A stretch of DNA of 8,602 nucleotides from Desulfovibrionales bacterium (GTDB lineage: Bacteria; Desulfobacterota; Desulfovibrionia; Desulfovibrionales; Desulfomicrobiaceae). The stretch spans positions 1 to 8,602 of the forward strand of contig JAAYGZ010000330.1 in NCBI GenBank assembly GCA_012727515.1, written 5' to 3'. Under the pieces are notes generated by a model. It did not search any database. It was not told the origin of the DNA and saw only the letters and a list, made by a program, of their open reading frames with translations. The first letter of the stretch is position 1, and every line of letters begins with the position of its first letter. The position numbers and the translations under genes were made by a program. Below are positions 6,702-8,602 of the stretch, one piece after another.

Positions 6702-7577
6702 TTACTCTATCTCAACATGCAGGCCCTGGGCCTGGGCCGCGTTCTGTAATTGTGCTCGCAATGCATCCAGATTTCTGGGCTGCACAGACCACAGAGCGGC
6801 CAAACCTAACGTATCCATATCCACCTTGATAAGCTCCTTGCGCACAATCTCTGCGCTCCAGGAATTCATCAAGGTATCAAACTGCATGGGTCCAATACTT
6901 GAAACCCAACCAGAAACCCGCACCATTACTGTGCCGTCTGTTTGTGTCAGTGCGGCCTCAGGTCGTGCAAAAAACTCCTGCCACAGCCCAAACCAGACAT
7001 CATCCAAGACCTTGGCAGTGCGTGTGACAGACCACTCTCCCTGGGTCAACACTCCGGTCCAGGCCCCTGGAGGTTCCTGAGCCAGGCGCAAAACAGGCAT
7101 ATCAGCGCGTACTGCCCCTGTGGGCCTGAGGCCTGACAGCTCCTGCAACGGCCCCAGTCGTTTGGTACGCCCAGGCTCCACGCCGTCAAGAATCAGCCCA
7201 TACGGTTTGGGGCCAGAAGCAGTGTACAACACGCCCATATCACGCAAATAAGTGTATATGGCATCTGTGTTGGTGCGCACATCCAGCACCAGGTGCCCAT
7301 CAGTGGCATTACTTAGTGCCGTCACATCACTGTATCCTAAAATAAGCGCGTCCCGCCCAGTATGCAGATGTGCGGCCAGCGCATTAAGGCGTTCAGGGGA
7401 AACAGCTGGCAGTAACGCGGCAATTTCTTGGGTAATGGCCTGCTCCAGGCCCTGATTGACAAACTGTTCATACGCCGTGTCTGTGCTGTTGGTCATAATA
7501 TCCACGCGCTGATCAGCTCTGGCCTGGGCCGCTCCCAGCACAATGCACAAGAAAGCTGTAATCCAGTGTAGGTGCAT
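6702..7577 (-). CDS. Exported uncharacterised protein, DUF2066-like
   Basis: A 291-aa protein with a predicted Sec signal peptide: hydrophobic core WITAFLCIVLGAA (residues 5-17) and a likely cleavage site after ARA (residue 21). The mature part should be periplasmic or envelope-associated. The pattern weakly resembles DUF2066: an early STDTAYEQFVNQGLEQAI helix, then HLVLDVRTNTDAIYTYLRDMGV followed by GPKPYGLIL, and a C-terminal VMVRVSGWVSS ... LDALRAQLQ unit. This is by eye only. The function is unknown. ATG 7577 is preferred because GGCGGAG (7584-7590) lies 6 nt upstream. An in-frame GTG at 7595, overlapping the miaA stop, would add six residues (MKAEFF) including a lysine useful in a signal n-region, but it has no ribosome binding site. 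The gene is 14 nt after miaA and probably co-transcribed with it. Confidence 0.8.
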   Translation of the reverse strand: MHLHWITAFLCIVLGAAQARADQRVDIMTNSTDTAYEQFVNQGLEQAITQEIAALLPAVSPERLNALAAHLHTGRDALILGYSDVTALSNATDGHLVLDVRTNTDAIYTYLRDMGVLYTASGPKPYGLILDGVEPGRTKRLGPLQELSGLRPTGAVRADMPVLRLAQEPPGAWTGVLTQGEWSVTRTAKVLDDVWFGLWQEFFARPEAALTQTDGTVMVRVSGWVSSIGPMQFDTLMNSWSAEIVRKELIKVDMDTLGLAALWSVQPRNLDALRAQLQNAAQAQGLHVEIE

Positions 7578-7583
7578 AAAAAA

Positions 7584-7590
7584 CTCCGCC
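7584..7590 (-). promoter_or_regulatory. Ribosome binding site deciding the exported-protein start
   Basis: GGCGGAG on the minus strand, 6 nt before ATG 7577. It lies inside the longer GTG-initiated version, and so argues for the shorter protein. Confidence 0.6.
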
Positions 7591-7591
7591 T

Positions 7592-8515
7592 TCACATATA
7601 AGAAGCCAAAAAGGTTCGGGCCACACTGACCATGCCAGAATGATCAGCCCCATCAAACCAGGCAATATCCGTATCTTTGCGAAACCAGGTCAGTTGCCGC
7701 TTTGCATAGGCCCTGGTGGAACGCTGCCACTGCAGCACTGCTTCCGGGAGTGGCAGATTATCAAGCAGAACCGCTAAAAGCTCGGGACAGCCAATGCCTG
7801 AAAATCCCGGAGCACTCCGATCCGGACACAGAGCATAGGCTCGCTCTACTTCTTCCAGAGCGCCCTGATCCAGCATGTGCTGAATGCGTGTCTGCAAGCG
7901 AGGCGTCAAGGCCGCCAGTTCTGCGGCAATGCCGATTTTACAGGCCTGCAAACCCTGTGGCCGGGCGGTGTGCTGATGCCAGTAGGTCAGCGTGTGGCCG
8001 GTCGCGGCATATACTTCCAAAGCCCGACAAATCCGCTGTGGATCATTGGGATGAATTTTCAGCGCATACTCAGGGTCAATATCACGTAAACGCGCATACA
8101 ATGTTGGCGACCCCTGGGCTGCGCACTGCGCCAGCAGTTCAGTCCGAACAGCCGGATCAATCTCAGGAATAGGGGCCAGACCATCAAGAAGGCTGCGCAG
8201 ATACAAGCCAGTGCCACCAACTAAAATCGGCACCAGGCCCTGGGACCATACGGTTTGCGCTGCCTGCAGAATCTCCTCGGCAAAGGCTCCGGCACGCACA
8301 GGCTGCGCAACAGGCACATAGCCATACAAGAAGTGCGGGCACACGGCCTGCTCGTCTGCCGTGGGTTGCGCAGTTACAATACCCAGCCCTGCATAGACCT
8401 GACGCGAGTCAAAATTAACCACGGCCCCGCCCACGGCCTGAGCCAAAGCCAGGGCCGCTGCGGTCTTGCCTGTTCCCGTGGCCCCGACCACACAAAGCAA
8501 AGGCACAGTGCTCAT
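7592..8515 (-). CDS. miaA: tRNA dimethylallyltransferase MiaA
   Basis: Transfers a dimethylallyl group from DMAPP to N6 of adenosine 37 in tRNAs reading UNN codons (i6A37), the base later thiomethylated by MiaB; cytoplasmic. From ATG 8515 the product is 307 aa, normal for the family. Seen: P-loop GATGTGKT at residues 11-18, DSRQVY at 36-41 (D36 and S37 in the catalytic/substrate region), VGGTGLYLR at 99-107, the NDPQRICRALEVYAATG segment near the middle, and the C-terminal tRNA-binding RAYAKRQLTWFRKD. The usual TAKP after DSRQVY reads TAQP here. A GTG at 8533 would add six residues, but AGG 6 nt before ATG 8515 and the usual short N-terminus favour the ATG. It is followed after 14 nt by the exported-protein gene; hfq, a frequent neighbour elsewhere, is not visible. 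Confidence 0.95.
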   Translation of the reverse strand: MSTVPLLCVVGATGTGKTAAALALAQAVGGAVVNFDSRQVYAGLGIVTAQPTADEQAVCPHFLYGYVPVAQPVRAGAFAEEILQAAQTVWSQGLVPILVGGTGLYLRSLLDGLAPIPEIDPAVRTELLAQCAAQGSPTLYARLRDIDPEYALKIHPNDPQRICRALEVYAATGHTLTYWHQHTARPQGLQACKIGIAAELAALTPRLQTRIQHMLDQGALEEVERAYALCPDRSAPGFSGIGCPELLAVLLDNLPLPEAVLQWQRSTRAYAKRQLTWFRKDTDIAWFDGADHSGMVSVARTFLASYM

Positions 8516-8566
8516 GGCTGCCTGGCTCTCCACTGATGATTAGGGAAGCGTTGAGTAAATAATAAA

Positions 8567-8594
8567 TCATTGCGAGCGACCAAAGGGAGCGCGG
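8567..8594. repeat. Possible REP-like dispersed GC-rich repeat, cut or degenerate at right edge
   Basis: The segment beginning TCATTGCGAGCGACC and continuing AAAGGGAGCGCGG resembles short intergenic repeats of the 'ATTGCGAGCG...GCGCGGCAATC' kind that I recall from many environmental and deltaproteobacterial genomes. The expected closing GCAATC is absent: after GCGCGG the sequence reads ACCTGTAC. It is therefore either a degenerate copy or a chance resemblance. Only one copy is in the window, so repetition cannot be shown here. Confidence 0.35.
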
Positions 8595-8602
8595 ACCTGT
8601 AC

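Noticed and set aside
6559..7080. Plus-strand open frame of 173 aa overlapping the tatA end
   Set aside because: It overlaps the tatA 3' end, crosses the hairpin at 6664-6689 and runs antisense to the exported-protein gene; there is no protein signature.
7702..8172. Plus-strand open frame of 156 aa
   Set aside because: Antisense to miaA; no family features, and miaA motifs cover the region.
8536..8575. Possible miaA promoter in the AT-rich stretch upstream of miaA
   Set aside because: A TATTAT -10-like hexamer is present on the minus strand, but the nearest -35-like TTGGTC is only 13 nt away, so no acceptable promoter pair could be defined.

Overview
The window looks like a chromosomal segment of a mesophilic, roughly 50% GC, Gram-negative bacterium, most likely a deltaproteobacterial sulfate reducer of the Desulfovibrionales type. 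This placement rests on gene content and protein style recalled from that group: a single-repeat YggT next to a DUF167 protein, a DUF465 protein directly ahead of ilvB, an XRE-cupin regulator paired with an acyl-CoA ligase, and a MiaA with a TAQP variant. It is an inference, not a database result.

Left block (1-6244, all minus strand). Nine genes are read from right to left with gaps of 2-31 nt and one 1-nt overlap. In transcription order they are: a very cysteine-rich 129-aa protein, a 250-aa uncharacterised protein, an XRE-cupin transcriptional regulator, an AMP-forming acyl-CoA synthetase, a HAD-IA phosphatase, a YggT-family membrane protein, a DUF167/YggU protein, a DUF465 (YdcH-like) protein, and the large subunit of acetolactate synthase (ilvB, running off the left edge). 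The spacing suggests one long transcript or nested transcripts. The only clear room for a promoter is the 166-bp divergent region at 6245-6410. No leader peptide or T-box room exists directly before ilvB.

Middle (6245-6701). A divergent intergenic region with a plausible plus-strand promoter leads into tatA, the only plus-strand gene, which has a strong Shine-Dalgarno. A perfect 11-bp hairpin at 6664-6689 lies between the convergent ends of tatA and the next gene.

Right block (6702-8602, minus strand). miaA (tRNA A37 dimethylallyltransferase) is followed by a 291-aa exported protein that weakly resembles the DUF2066 family; the two are probably co-transcribed. Upstream of miaA, at the window edge, is a GC-rich segment resembling a dispersed REP-like repeat.

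No CRISPR, tRNA, rRNA, transposase or phage gene was seen. Most of the window is housekeeping-like. The least explained parts are the cysteine-rich/250-aa gene pair, the exported protein after miaA, and the reason a fatty-acid-type CoA ligase with its regulator sits in the same run as ilvB.
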